From contig NZ_KB913033.1 of assembly GCF_000384235.1 (NCBI RefSeq), forward strand, positions 1,929,164 through 1,993,163: a stretch of 64,000 bases of DNA, in the 5' to 3' direction. A model generated the notes under the pieces. The model did no database searches. It was given only the letters and a program-made list of their open reading frames with translations, and was not told the DNA's origin. Below are positions 7,763 through 16,072 of this stretch, piece by piece (the stretch's first letter is position 1; each line of letters begins with the position of its first letter). The translations under genes were made by a program, and so were the position numbers. This DNA is from Hydrogenovibrio halophilus DSM 15072. GTDB taxonomy: Bacteria; Pseudomonadota; Gammaproteobacteria; Thiomicrospirales; Thiomicrospiraceae.

Positions 7763-8427
7763 ACTTTCTGTTTTGGGTGCTGGTAATCCCCCTAATAGTT
7801 ATTTCTCGATGGTTTGAGAAAATGTCATCAGAGAGGTTCCGGACTGATCTGGAGCAATGTCTTGATGTCGTAGACCAGTTTAAGGAGTCCGTGCCATACC
7901 CGTTTGTTAGAGTATTGATTGAAGCCGAAGATCATCGTAACGCATATCACTTCGGTGTTGACCCAATCGGAGTGCTTCGTGCTGTATGGGTTTGGCTAAT
8001 TTATGGACATACTCAGGGTGCAAGTACTATTGAGCAGCAGTTTGTTAGGGTAGTGACAGGCCGTTATGAACGTACTGCAGTCCGAAAGTTACGAGAGCAG
8101 TTGTTGGCCATAGCCATCGTTAGGCATCGCCCAAAGAAATCAATTGCATCGGCCTATTTGGCAATTGCATTCTTTGGTAGTGGCTGTGTTGGCCTAGATG
8201 GGTTGAAGTCCCACTTTGGGCACCGCTTCCATAGTGCTAGTGCAAAGCAGGCGCTTCGCTTTGTAACTCGACTTAAATATCCTCGTCCTCTTCAGCCAAG
8301 TGCGCGCTGGCACTCTAAGGTCAATGCGAGGTGTGAGGCTATTTGGTTACGCCGCGATTTAGGGGCTAACAAATCATTACAGCGGACGTTCAAAAAAGAT
8401 GGGATTTCCTTTTTTGGGACTAATTGA
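7741..8427 (+). CDS. GT51 peptidoglycan transglycosylase-like protein
   Basis: A 228-residue protein with an N-terminal membrane anchor (~7-22) and the lipid II polymerase signatures of GT51: EDHRNAYHFGVD (motif 1, catalytic Glu), QGASTIEQQFVR (motif 2) and VRKLREQLLAIAI (motif 3). It is close in length to monofunctional MtgA but diverged (GASTIEQQ in place of GGSTITQQ). No transpeptidase domain is present. It lies in a foreign cassette block rather than near cell-wall genes. The last ~20 codons read through an attC-like half site (NKSLQRT), so the true C-terminus was probably altered by truncation of that site. Confidence 0.75.
   Translation: MAKKQVLNFLFWVLVIPLIVISRWFEKMSSERFRTDLEQCLDVVDQFKESVPYPFVRVLIEAEDHRNAYHFGVDPIGVLRAVWVWLIYGHTQGASTIEQQFVRVVTGRYERTAVRKLREQLLAIAIVRHRPKKSIASAYLAIAFFGSGCVGLDGLKSHFGHRFHSASAKQALRFVTRLKYPRPLQPSARWHSKVNARCEAIWLRRDLGANKSLQRTFKKDGISFFGTN
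8363..8390 (+). other. Left half of an attC-like site at the end of the cassette block
   Basis: GGGGCTAACAAATCATTACA followed by GCGGACG matches the usual start of attC sites (R'' core GCTAAC then AAATC). The right half is missing: the sequence runs into unrelated DNA and a hairpin-repeat fragment at 8456-8490. It encodes Asn-Lys-Ser-Leu-Gln-Arg-Thr at the end of the GT51 gene, a read-through tail often seen in cassette proteins. Confidence 0.5.
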
Positions 8428-8504
8428 GAGAAGTGCATAATGTTTGGGCGGGTTTTTGAGGGTCCTTCGGCTTTTCTTGGGACGACGGGTTTATTCGCCG
8501 GATA

Positions 8505-8534
8505 GAAAAAACGCGGCTCGATGGCCGCGTTTTG
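8505..8534 (-). terminator. Intrinsic terminator of the oxidase/sulfide dehydrogenase operon
   Basis: Stem ACGCGGC (8511-8517) and GCCGCGT (8524-8530) around a 6-base loop. On the minus strand the stem is followed by a run of T, just after the last small gene of the operon. Confidence 0.75.
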
Positions 8535-8545
8535 GTTGGTGCTTA

Positions 8546-8644
8546 TCAGATGGAGACCGTGGTCACCATGCTCAGTAACCAGATCAGAAAGATGGAGCCG
8601 AAGGTCAGTATGGCTCCCCAGATGATGGCTTTCATTCCGCTCAT
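8546..8644 (-). CDS. 32-residue single-span membrane protein
   Basis: A small ORF starting MSGMKAIIWGAILTFGS and ending in VTTVSI, with one hydrophobic helix covering most of its length. A GGAGGG ribosome site lies before the ATG on the minus strand. It starts one base after the di-heme cytochrome c gene and ends before the operon terminator, so it is the last cistron. Its size and position suggest a CydX/CcoQ-like accessory subunit of the oxidase encoded upstream; this is inference from context. Confidence 0.65.
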   Translation of the reverse strand: MSGMKAIIWGAILTFGSIFLIWLLSMVTTVSI

Positions 8645-9361
8645 TTAAGATCCCTCCAGATTGGCATAATACTGGGCCAGCGCTTCGATTTCGGCGTCGG
8701 TCAGTGGTTTGGCCAGTTGCGACATGCCCTGGCTGACGTCGTTGTGACGTTCGCCGTCTTTGTAGGCCTGCATGGTGCGTTGGAAATATTCCGGCACCTG
8801 TCCGGCCAGCGCCGGGGTGATGCCATTGCCCTGACCGTTCACGCCGTGGCACGAAGAGCAGGGCACCAGCAGCCGCGAGGCGTCGCCTTTTCGTACCAGT
8901 TTGTCGGCCATTTTAAAGCGTTCGTCCGACAGGTTCTGCTGAATTTCCCAATCGGACAAAGACTGGTCGGCATAAAACGCGGCCACATCAGCGATTTCCT
9001 GATCGCTCATGGCCTGAGCCAGCTTGACCATGATGTTGGCCTGGCCGTAATCTTCCCAGCGGCGGGCGTCGCGATAGTCCAGCATCATTTTCATGGTGTA
9101 TTCCGGTGTTTGCCCGTTCAGTGAACTGAAATTACGCGAAGGGGACTGGCCGTTTTCGCCGTGACAGGAGGCGCACATCATTTGGGTGTGCACGGTCTGG
9201 CCCCGTTCGACATTGCCTTTGGGCATCTCGTTCAGTGTCTGGTTCAGAGACTGATGCGTCCAAGCCTCGGCCTTGAGCTTGTCGCCGTGGCCGCCGGCCA
9301 GCGCCAGCGCAGGCACCAGCACACAGGCACTGATGGCTGAGTGGATGGATGTTTTTTTCAT
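8645..9361 (-). CDS. Di-heme cytochrome c (c4/FccA-like)
   Basis: Periplasmic electron carrier of about 238 residues with a Sec signal peptide (MKKTSIHSAISACVLVPALALA) and two heme-binding motifs, CASCH and CSSCH, each followed by a Met-containing region, as in cytochrome c4 and the FccA subunit of flavocytochrome c. I chose the ATG at 9361 because AAAAGG precedes it and the signal peptide starts there; an upstream ATG at 9385 is less likely. It directly follows fccB and probably accepts electrons from it. Confidence 0.85.
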   Translation of the reverse strand: MKKTSIHSAISACVLVPALALAGGHGDKLKAEAWTHQSLNQTLNEMPKGNVERGQTVHTQMMCASCHGENGQSPSRNFSSLNGQTPEYTMKMMLDYRDARRWEDYGQANIMVKLAQAMSDQEIADVAAFYADQSLSDWEIQQNLSDERFKMADKLVRKGDASRLLVPCSSCHGVNGQGNGITPALAGQVPEYFQRTMQAYKDGERHNDVSQGMSQLAKPLTDAEIEALAQYYANLEGS

Positions 9362-9395
9362 AACCTTTTTCCCTTTTGAATCCATGGTTTCCGCC

Positions 9396-10727
9396 TTAAT
9401 AGAACACGTCTTTGACGAATTCGCGGTGCCAGTTTTTCTGATAGACCGCTTCCAGAATCGGCTGGGCCGGTTTGTCGGTAATCTCTGACACGCCCGCTGA
9501 GTCGCCTTTGGGTTGAATCAGACCGTCGCGGACTTCGTAAATCGCGGCAATGGAGACGCCGTAATTCTGTCCGGCCAGGCTGTAGCAGACATTGGAATAA
9601 ATGGCTCTGCCCGGCGATTCGCCTTTGAGCGTGTCGGCCACGGCTTTGGCGCAGACCTTGGCCTGCGAGTTGGCCGAGTAGCCGGATTTGGGCATGGCGT
9701 CGGCAATGGTGCTGTCGCCCAGCACATACACTTCATCATGGCGCATGGATTCAAAGGTGTGGCGATTGATCGGGCACCAGCCGGACTCGTCGGTCAGATC
9801 CAGATTTTGCGCCAGCTTTCCGGCCCGCTGGTTGGGGATGATGTTGATCAAGTCCGCCTGAAAATCTTCGACCACCGCCTGAACCTGATTGGTTTTCGGG
9901 TCCAGTCGCGTGACCTGGCCGCCATCGGAACCGGAAACCCACTCAATCAGGCTGTTATCGGTTTTGTAGCCATACAGGCGTTCCCACGCTTTTTTGAAGG
10001 GCACGTCTTTGGTGAAACGGTCCTTGGGATCGAGCACAATCACCTTGCCGGTGGGGTTGTGTTTTTTCAGGTATTCGGCAAAGAACGAAATCCGCTCATA
10101 AGGCCCCGGCGGACAGCGGAACGGGTTCTGCGGCGGGGCGATGATCGCGGTGCCGCCCTGTGGCAGGTTTTCCAGTTGCTGTTTCAGCTTGAGGGTTTGC
10201 GGCCCGGCTTTGTAGGCGTGCGGATGGGTGGTGTCGGCCACCTGTTCGTTGAAGCCTTCGATGTTGTCATAGACGAAATCGATGCCGGGGGAGACCACCA
10301 GTTTGTCGTAAGACACGACCTCGCCTTTCTGGGTGCGGACGGTTTTTTGGTCAAAGTCCGCGCCCACCACCCTGTCGATGATCACGTTTACATTGTATTT
10401 GGAACGAATCGTGTCCAGATTGAAAGTCAGTTCGTCCAGTGTGTGCATGCCCACCAGCACATCGTTGCTGCGCAGGCAGGTGATGTATTCCGGGTATTGC
10501 TCGATAATGGTGATTTTGACGTCCGGGTCGGCAAAGCGCAGGTATTTGGCAAAAGTGGACCCGCCGACGCCACCGCCCAGAATCACCACATGCGCGGCGG
10601 ATTGGGCGAAGGCCTTGTTGCTGGCCCCGAAAATGCCGGTCGCGGCCACCGCAGAGGCCCCGAACAGTTTGACCAGATCCCGGCGTGTGATTTTGCGATC
10701 AAAGGTTTGTTGTTCCAGTCGGCTCAT
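9396..10727 (-). CDS. fccB: Flavocytochrome c sulfide dehydrogenase, flavoprotein subunit
   Basis: A 443-residue periplasmic flavoprotein that oxidises sulfide and passes electrons to cytochrome c. It has a twin-arginine signal (ITRRDLVKLFG, residues ~13-23), then an FAD-binding fold (HVVILGGGVGGSTFAKYL). Three functional cysteines of the family are visible: the FAD-attachment Cys in YPEYITCLRSN, and the redox disulfide pair in RCPPGPYERI and NVCYSLAG. The C-terminal flavocytochrome-binding domain is complete. It lies between a mono-heme and a di-heme cytochrome c; its start overlaps the mono-heme gene by four bases. Confidence 0.9.
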   Translation of the reverse strand: MSRLEQQTFDRKITRRDLVKLFGASAVAATGIFGASNKAFAQSAAHVVILGGGVGGSTFAKYLRFADPDVKITIIEQYPEYITCLRSNDVLVGMHTLDELTFNLDTIRSKYNVNVIIDRVVGADFDQKTVRTQKGEVVSYDKLVVSPGIDFVYDNIEGFNEQVADTTHPHAYKAGPQTLKLKQQLENLPQGGTAIIAPPQNPFRCPPGPYERISFFAEYLKKHNPTGKVIVLDPKDRFTKDVPFKKAWERLYGYKTDNSLIEWVSGSDGGQVTRLDPKTNQVQAVVEDFQADLINIIPNQRAGKLAQNLDLTDESGWCPINRHTFESMRHDEVYVLGDSTIADAMPKSGYSANSQAKVCAKAVADTLKGESPGRAIYSNVCYSLAGQNYGVSIAAIYEVRDGLIQPKGDSAGVSEITDKPAQPILEAVYQKNWHREFVKDVFY

Positions 10728-11188
10728 TGTTGACCTCCCATGGCGTTTTTGGCGGCCTCGGATGCCTTGTAGGCTTCCTCCAGCTCGGTGTTTTGCCAGG
10801 CTTTGTAGGGTTGTTTTTCAAACCAGATGGCCATGGCGTGGATTTCTTCGTCGGTAAAGCCGCGTGCGACCCGGTCCATGATCACCGCATCGCGCGAGCC
10901 GTCCCGATAGGCCAGCATGGCGCGCTCAAAGGTTTCCACCGGCAAACCGGCCAGCGGCGGCATGGCTTCGGTCATGGCCTGTCCGTTGGTGCCGTGACAG
11001 GGCGCGCATTGCTGCGCCATGGCTTCGCCCAATTTGGCTGTGATCGATGACGATTTGGCGTCGTCCTGCGCCTGCGCGGGTGTGCCTGCAAACAGGCTTA
11101 AGCTCAGGCACAGACCAGAAAGTCTGAGTGTGTTGTTTGTCATTGTTTTGCTCCTTTTACTGTGCCCAGACCCAAAAACCGACGGCAA
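10724..11188 (-). CDS. Mono-heme class I cytochrome c
   Basis: A secreted cytochrome c of about 150 residues with a signal peptide (LCLSLSLFAGTPAQA) and one CAPCH heme site near residue 62, followed by MPPLAGLP and a C-terminal helix typical of c4/FccA-type domains. The ATG at 11146 (MTNNTLRL), which follows GGAGCAAAAC, is a likelier start than 11188. It is co-transcribed with fccB and the oxidase and probably shuttles electrons between them. Confidence 0.8.
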   Translation of the reverse strand: MPSVFGSGHSKRSKTMTNNTLRLSGLCLSLSLFAGTPAQAQDDAKSSSITAKLGEAMAQQCAPCHGTNGQAMTEAMPPLAGLPVETFERAMLAYRDGSRDAVIMDRVARGFTDEEIHAMAIWFEKQPYKAWQNTELEEAYKASEAAKNAMGGQQ

Positions 11189-12404
11189 AGAATTGCACCA
11201 TCCATAGCAAGAGAATCCAGATGGCGGCGGTGCCCATGCGATCCACGGTGGCGCTGGGGGTATACACGCCTTTGGTCTGGCCGACCTTCCAGGCCACGGT
11301 GAGGTAATAGCTCAAAACAGCACCGCCCAATACCGCAAAGGTAATAAAGAACAGCGCGGTCGAGTACCAGTCCATCACCACCTTGTAGTCCATAAAGTCG
11401 TAGCCGAAAAAGCCTTCCAGAATGCCGTAGCGCAGCATTTCACGGGTGATGGCGACCACCAGGCCTGCCACCACGGCCATGGGCAAAGCCATGTAGCTGC
11501 AGAGGGGCGAATTGTCTTTGAGTCGAACCTTGGCCCAGAGCGCGTAGGCGACCAGTGCCACGCCCCCGGCAATGCCCCAGAAGGAGGTGCCGAAGTCACC
11601 GGCGGTGTCGGGCAGGGTCATCATCCAGCCGATGTAAAAGACCAGCGCGATGGCGGAACCGACCGAAATCCATTTTTTGCCTACTGCCGCGGCAAAGTCC
11701 AGATAGTCCATGTCGGCGTCTTCACGCACCATTTTGAAACGGCGGTAGGTCACCATCATGGCCCCGGCCACCGGAATCGCCATGCTGATAAAGAAGCCGA
11801 AGCGCCACAGGTTGCTGGCATGCAGTTTGGAGCCGGAATAGTCCATCTGTCCGTTTTGCATGTACCAGCTCTGCCACAGTTCCGGGTGCAGCATCTGCTT
11901 GGTCAGGTTGTGCATGATGTAGCCCACGACCAACAGCAGGATCACACTCAGAATCATCGACCAGCGCGCTTTGGGCGCGGTGTTTTTGTCCTGTTGCTTG
12001 GCGTTCTGGAAGTAATAGAAATACATCGACCAGTAAGCCAGAATCAGAATCAGGATAAAGGCGATGACCCAGTCGGCCGAGAGCACATTGGAGGTGTACC
12101 ACTGCGGGTCATAGATGACCTGCACAAACAGCAGCGGGGCGACCCCGATCACAATCGCGACCGAAACCGAGACTTTGGCCACCTCGAGCATGGCCGCACT
12201 CAGGCGATGCCAGTAGGGGCGATTGCTGAACGCGCCCACCAGGGTGACCCCGGCGGTGCCCAGCATCAGTTGCACAAAGAAAATGTGCAGGGCAAAAGTG
12301 AGTACCCCCAGTGTCATAAAGACAATGGGATAGGTCGGAACCCCTGCGGGATTGCGCAGGGCATACATCATGTCGGTGATGTGTTGAACGTTTCCTGCAT
12401 CCAT
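11157..12404 (-). CDS. Second membrane subunit of a cytochrome bd-superfamily oxidase
   Basis: A 415-residue integral membrane protein with about nine hydrophobic helices (for example near residues 25-50, 80-100, 110-130, 145-165, 200-220, 245-265, 275-290, 300-325, 360-380). It is encoded directly after the c-heme-carrying CydA-like subunit with a 4-base overlap (12404), the usual arrangement for two-subunit bd-type oxidases. It contains His and Glu residues within helices (AITREMLRYG, FALHIFFVQ) but I did not see canonical CydB motifs. Assignment rests on partner and topology. Confidence 0.65.
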   Translation of the reverse strand: MDAGNVQHITDMMYALRNPAGVPTYPIVFMTLGVLTFALHIFFVQLMLGTAGVTLVGAFSNRPYWHRLSAAMLEVAKVSVSVAIVIGVAPLLFVQVIYDPQWYTSNVLSADWVIAFILILILAYWSMYFYYFQNAKQQDKNTAPKARWSMILSVILLLVVGYIMHNLTKQMLHPELWQSWYMQNGQMDYSGSKLHASNLWRFGFFISMAIPVAGAMMVTYRRFKMVREDADMDYLDFAAAVGKKWISVGSAIALVFYIGWMMTLPDTAGDFGTSFWGIAGGVALVAYALWAKVRLKDNSPLCSYMALPMAVVAGLVVAITREMLRYGILEGFFGYDFMDYKVVMDWYSTALFFITFAVLGGAVLSYYLTVAWKVGQTKGVYTPSATVDRMGTAAIWILLLWMVQFFAVGFWVWAQ

Positions 12405-13885
12405 TAGTTTGCCTCCTGTGAGGTTGCGGTGTTGAGGCTGACGATGGCGGCTTTTTGCTGCTGGCCGTCGCCGGATTCCTGCACCAGTGCTTTCTGTTTG
12501 CGCTCGGCAATTTCTTTGTCAATCGCCGCGGTGATCGCCTCTTGTCCGCCTTCGTTGTTGAGCAACAGGTAGGACGCCAGTGCCGTGACCTCTTTTTCGG
12601 TCATGGGCATTTTGGGCATGTAGGCGATGGTGCCGGGTTCGATCACGCCGCGAATGTAGTCTTCCATCCGAGCCTGAGTCATGCCCTCGGGGAAGTAGCG
12701 GTGCAGCGGACGGATCCCGGTACGGCTGGGCGAGTGGCAGTTGGAGCAATAGGTCATGGTGATGAATTCACCGGCCTGAATATGATTGCCTGCGTTCACC
12801 TCGCGCAAATGTTCCGGTGTGAAAGGGTGCGCTTTGAGCAAACCGACTTTCTCCAGCGTTGGCAATTGCGATTCGATGTCCATGCCGGGCACGTCGCGTC
12901 CGATCACCTGGTTGGAATAAACGTATTGACCGGCGACCCAGGGCTTGCGCATGGATTCGCGCGCGGTTTCTTCCGGCCACAGACCCGCCACCAGAATGAT
13001 GATGGTCATGGCACCGGCAAAGCCCTGTACCAGCAAGCGCGGTTGAATCATGGTGACAATGAAATAACCCAAAGTCCCGGCCAGAACCGCCATGATGCTG
13101 GGTTCAAAATAATCGGGCAGACGGTTTTCCATCACCAGCAGCGCCTGTTCGGGCACGGAGGTGATGTACCACTGGAATAGGGCCGCGCCGATCAGGGTAC
13201 TGATGATGCCCAGCCAGCCGAGTTTGCGTGTCATTTCCTTTTTGAAGGCCGCGTCCTTGATGGTGGAGACGACAATGCCCCCGACCACGGCGGTCATGGT
13301 GAACATAAAGGCGACCCGCATGCCCATCTGCACAAAGGTGTTGGTGCCGTAAAAGCCGTTGAGGTAACCGCCTTCGGCGAACCACTGTTCTTTGCCGGGC
13401 AGCATCATGAACGACAGTATGCCGATGATGATCACCATGGTCGCCAGTGAAGAAATCCCGAAAATCAGGGAAATTTTCATGTGGGTCTTTTTATCAACCT
13501 TACCCACCAGGTACACGATCATGTAAACCCCGACCACTTCGATCACAAAGAACACCCATTCGGTGGCCCACTTCCACACAAAGGAGTGAATCAGAGCGCC
13601 GATGCCATTGGGGCTGCCCACGGTGGTGGAGTACCAGATGCCGGGCCCGGTGATGGAACCGGCAACATAGGTGAACACCAGTAGAAACAGACCGTAGCGT
13701 TTGACGAAGTCCAGATAGTCCGGCCGGTCTTCCTTGTAGGAGCGGTAGGAGAGGTAAGCGAAAAGCATGGCCGCACCAACCGAGGTGTGGGAGGCGAGCA
13801 CATGGAAGGTCGCAATGATCCCGATCACCCAGCCGGAGCCAAGATTGGGCTCAAACCAGGTGGGGTAGAGGCTGATCAGTTCCAT
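12404..13885 (-). CDS. Cytochrome bd-superfamily oxidase subunit I with fused c-type heme domain
   Basis: A 493-residue protein. Residues ~1-310 form a CydA-like membrane part (FHVLASHTSVGAAML; GSITGPGIWYSTTVG; WATEWVFFVIEVVGVY, with a membrane Glu as in CydA). From ~330 a periplasmic domain carries one heme c site (YCSNCHS, ~390) and MPKMPM as possible Met ligand. The CydA Q-loop signature GRQPW is absent. This fits the known branch of the bd superfamily that carries cytochrome c domains and probably takes electrons from cytochrome c instead of quinol. It is first in the operon, ahead of cytochromes c and fccB. Confidence 0.7.
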   Translation of the reverse strand: MELISLYPTWFEPNLGSGWVIGIIATFHVLASHTSVGAAMLFAYLSYRSYKEDRPDYLDFVKRYGLFLLVFTYVAGSITGPGIWYSTTVGSPNGIGALIHSFVWKWATEWVFFVIEVVGVYMIVYLVGKVDKKTHMKISLIFGISSLATMVIIIGILSFMMLPGKEQWFAEGGYLNGFYGTNTFVQMGMRVAFMFTMTAVVGGIVVSTIKDAAFKKEMTRKLGWLGIISTLIGAALFQWYITSVPEQALLVMENRLPDYFEPSIMAVLAGTLGYFIVTMIQPRLLVQGFAGAMTIIILVAGLWPEETARESMRKPWVAGQYVYSNQVIGRDVPGMDIESQLPTLEKVGLLKAHPFTPEHLREVNAGNHIQAGEFITMTYCSNCHSPSRTGIRPLHRYFPEGMTQARMEDYIRGVIEPGTIAYMPKMPMTEKEVTALASYLLLNNEGGQEAITAAIDKEIAERKQKALVQESGDGQQQKAAIVSLNTATSQEAN

Positions 13886-14124
13886 AAGCCAATATCCTTA
13901 TTTATTAAGTGGGTTTATCCTGAGCAAGGAAAATTTATAGTACGCAGTGAATTTTACGGATGGATGACACAATTGGAACTAGAAATAATTTATGTGGCTC
14001 GTGCATAAAAACTAATGATCTGGTCAAAATCGTTATCTATGGGAGGTTGAGAGGGCCTGTGCGTTGCACAATGGTTGCGAAATTTCGGCTTGTGCCGGAT
14101 TAGAATGTGTATTCTAATAAGGTC
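13886..14124. promoter_or_regulatory. Divergent control region between the oxidase operon and the TetR gene
   Basis: This 239-bp gene-free stretch must hold the promoters of both flanking transcription units. The only clear site is a perfect inverted repeat next to the tetR start, listed separately. Confidence 0.5.
14100..14117. promoter_or_regulatory. Palindromic operator candidate for the adjacent TetR protein
   Basis: A perfect inverted repeat TTAGAAT-GTGT-ATTCTAA, 7-bp arms and 4-bp spacer, ends seven bases before the ATG at 14125. This is the size and position expected for an autoregulatory TetR operator. It also argues against the GTG start at 14107, which lies inside the palindrome. 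Confidence 0.6.
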
Positions 14125-14805
14125 ATGTCATCCATTCAGCCCATTTCATCCACCAACGAGCCAGCGCCTTGGCCGCGTTCGTTTTTTTACAGTCTGAAGC
14201 TGCCGGCTTCACAGAAGAAGGTGTTGGATTCGGCGCTGGTGCTGTTTGACCAGCAGGGGTACTTCAGTACCTCCATTGCCGATCTGGTCACCCATTCCGG
14301 GGTCAGTTCCGGTTCGATTTATCATGCGTTTGGCGACAAGGAAACTATCGCCCGGCGTCTGATGCTGGCACTGCTGGAACAGTTGGAACAGGCGCAGACG
14401 CGGATCATCGGCGAGCATGACGGCGGCTGGGAGCGTTACCGCCATCTGGTGGACTGGATGATGGGCGAAGCGCAGACCCACCCGCACGCCATGCGCTTTA
14501 TCCTGCAGGCGCGGCATCAGGAATTTTTGCCGGAGCAACCGCCGGTGTGTGCGCAGCAGCCGTTTGTGACCCTGCGCCGGGTGCTGGTGGAGGCGCAGAA
14601 CGCCGGGGAAATCGCTTCCATGCCACCGATGCAGGCGGCGGCGCTGGCGTATGGGCCGGTGTTGCGTTGGATTCAGTTTTATTTGGACGGTTTGTTACCA
14701 GGCCTGGTCAAAAGTGAATGGCAATCACTGGCGCAACAGGCCTGGCAAAGTCTGGCAAACACATCAGAGCGCAAAGCGCAGAATGCAATCAAGGAGCAAG
14801 CATGA
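14125..14805 (+). CDS. TetR/AcrR-family transcriptional regulator
   Basis: A regulator of about 226 residues with an N-terminal helix-turn-helix (VLDSALVLFDQQGYFSTSI...SGVSSGSIYHAFGDKETIARR) of the TetR type and a C-terminal ligand domain of unknown specificity. It overlaps by four bases the downstream metallo-beta-lactamase-fold gene and lies divergently to the oxidase/fccB operon, either of which could be its target. An ACCAGGCCTGGT copy (14697-14708) is inside the gene. Confidence 0.85.
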   Translation: MSSIQPISSTNEPAPWPRSFFYSLKLPASQKKVLDSALVLFDQQGYFSTSIADLVTHSGVSSGSIYHAFGDKETIARRLMLALLEQLEQAQTRIIGEHDGGWERYRHLVDWMMGEAQTHPHAMRFILQARHQEFLPEQPPVCAQQPFVTLRRVLVEAQNAGEIASMPPMQAAALAYGPVLRWIQFYLDGLLPGLVKSEWQSLAQQAWQSLANTSERKAQNAIKEQA

Positions 14806-15902
14806 AGTTTTCAAAAACGTTATTGGCCTCGGCGATCATGGGGCTGTCAGTGAGCGCGCAGGCCAGTCAGGATCCGTATGTGGCGGGCTTTGATGCCTAT
14901 GCAAAAGAAATGCAGGCGGCCAATGCCTCCACGGCCAGCTCGTTTGATACCTATGCCAAAGATGTGGCCGGAACCCTGAAAAAAGCCGGTTACATCGGTC
15001 CGACTCTGTCTTTGCCTGAGCCGGTCAAGGTGACCGATGGCGTCTACACGGTGGTCGGCAGCCTGATCTGGCACAACCCGACCAATTTCGGCTTGAACAA
15101 CAACCTGACCTGGATGGAGTTCGAAGACGGCGTGTTTGTGTTCAATGCCGGACCCAACCCGGCTGTGGCCGGTTCGTTTCACCGCATGATCAAGGAACAC
15201 ACCGACAAGCCGGTCAAGTGGGTTGCGGTGGAAAACTCGCAGGGCCACGCTTATCTGGGCAGCAGTTACTGGGTCGATGTGGGGGTGAAAAACCTCTATT
15301 CGCATGACGTGGCCAACCAGGATTTTGACCAGAATTTTGATCACATCAAGCAGCATTGGGGCGAGCGGGTTGGTCATGAAATCACCGATTCGGCGCGCAA
15401 TGTGTCGGATCAATTCACCGAATTCAGCGACAAAATGGTGGTGGACGTCGGTGGCGGCGAAGTGGTCGAGCTGTTGAACTTTGGGCCGGGTCACACGCCT
15501 GGGTCAACATTGGTGTATGTGCCGTCGCGCAATCTGCTGCTGACCGGCGATGTGGGCTACAACAGCCGCATGCTGGCGCTGTTTTCCTACACCAACACCC
15601 AGCACTGGGTCGAAACCTTTGAGACCATGATGGATTACGTGCCCGAAGACGTGCTGGTGATTCCGGGGCACGGCGCGCCGACCGATATGGCCACAGTGAA
15701 GGAAGACACCCACGATTATCTGGTGTACATGCACCAGGAAGTGGAAAAAGTGATTGAAGCGGGCGGCGACGCGACCGCAGCCGAAGGCATTGACCAGTCG
15801 ATGTATTCCGACCGTTCGGTGTATGAGCAGACCTACAAAAACAACGCCCGCCACATTTTTAAGGAAATGACCGGCGGCGATCTGGGTGAAAATTTTGAAT
15901 GA
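14802..15902 (+). CDS. Exported metallo-beta-lactamase-fold protein with a degenerate metal motif
   Basis: A 366-residue protein with a Sec signal peptide (MKFSKTLLASAIMGLSVSAQA) and a metallo-beta-lactamase fold. The canonical HxHxDH metal motif is replaced by ENSQGH (only the last His remains), while later ligands persist: GPGHTPGS (His), TGDVGY (Asp) and PGHGAPTD (His). This suggests a one-metal or altered active site. I chose 14802 because AAGGAGCAAGC precedes the ATG. It is coupled to the upstream TetR gene. Related exported proteins occur near sulfur or quinoprotein oxidation genes; the substrate is unknown. Confidence 0.75.
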   Translation: MKFSKTLLASAIMGLSVSAQASQDPYVAGFDAYAKEMQAANASTASSFDTYAKDVAGTLKKAGYIGPTLSLPEPVKVTDGVYTVVGSLIWHNPTNFGLNNNLTWMEFEDGVFVFNAGPNPAVAGSFHRMIKEHTDKPVKWVAVENSQGHAYLGSSYWVDVGVKNLYSHDVANQDFDQNFDHIKQHWGERVGHEITDSARNVSDQFTEFSDKMVVDVGGGEVVELLNFGPGHTPGSTLVYVPSRNLLLTGDVGYNSRMLALFSYTNTQHWVETFETMMDYVPEDVLVIPGHGAPTDMATVKEDTHDYLVYMHQEVEKVIEAGGDATAAEGIDQSMYSDRSVYEQTYKNNARHIFKEMTGGDLGENFE

Positions 15903-16072
15903 TGGTTGCCTCCCGTAAAAATTCACACACCGACCCTTTCCAGTCGGTGGCTTGAACCGTTTGCGTTCGTTCTTGGCCTTCTTGCGTCTCTGACCGGAAG
16001 GTCTTTTTTTGTCTGTCACATGGCTGTCAGAGTGATCGATTACACTGGTGCTCTGGAAGAGGAGCAGCGAAT

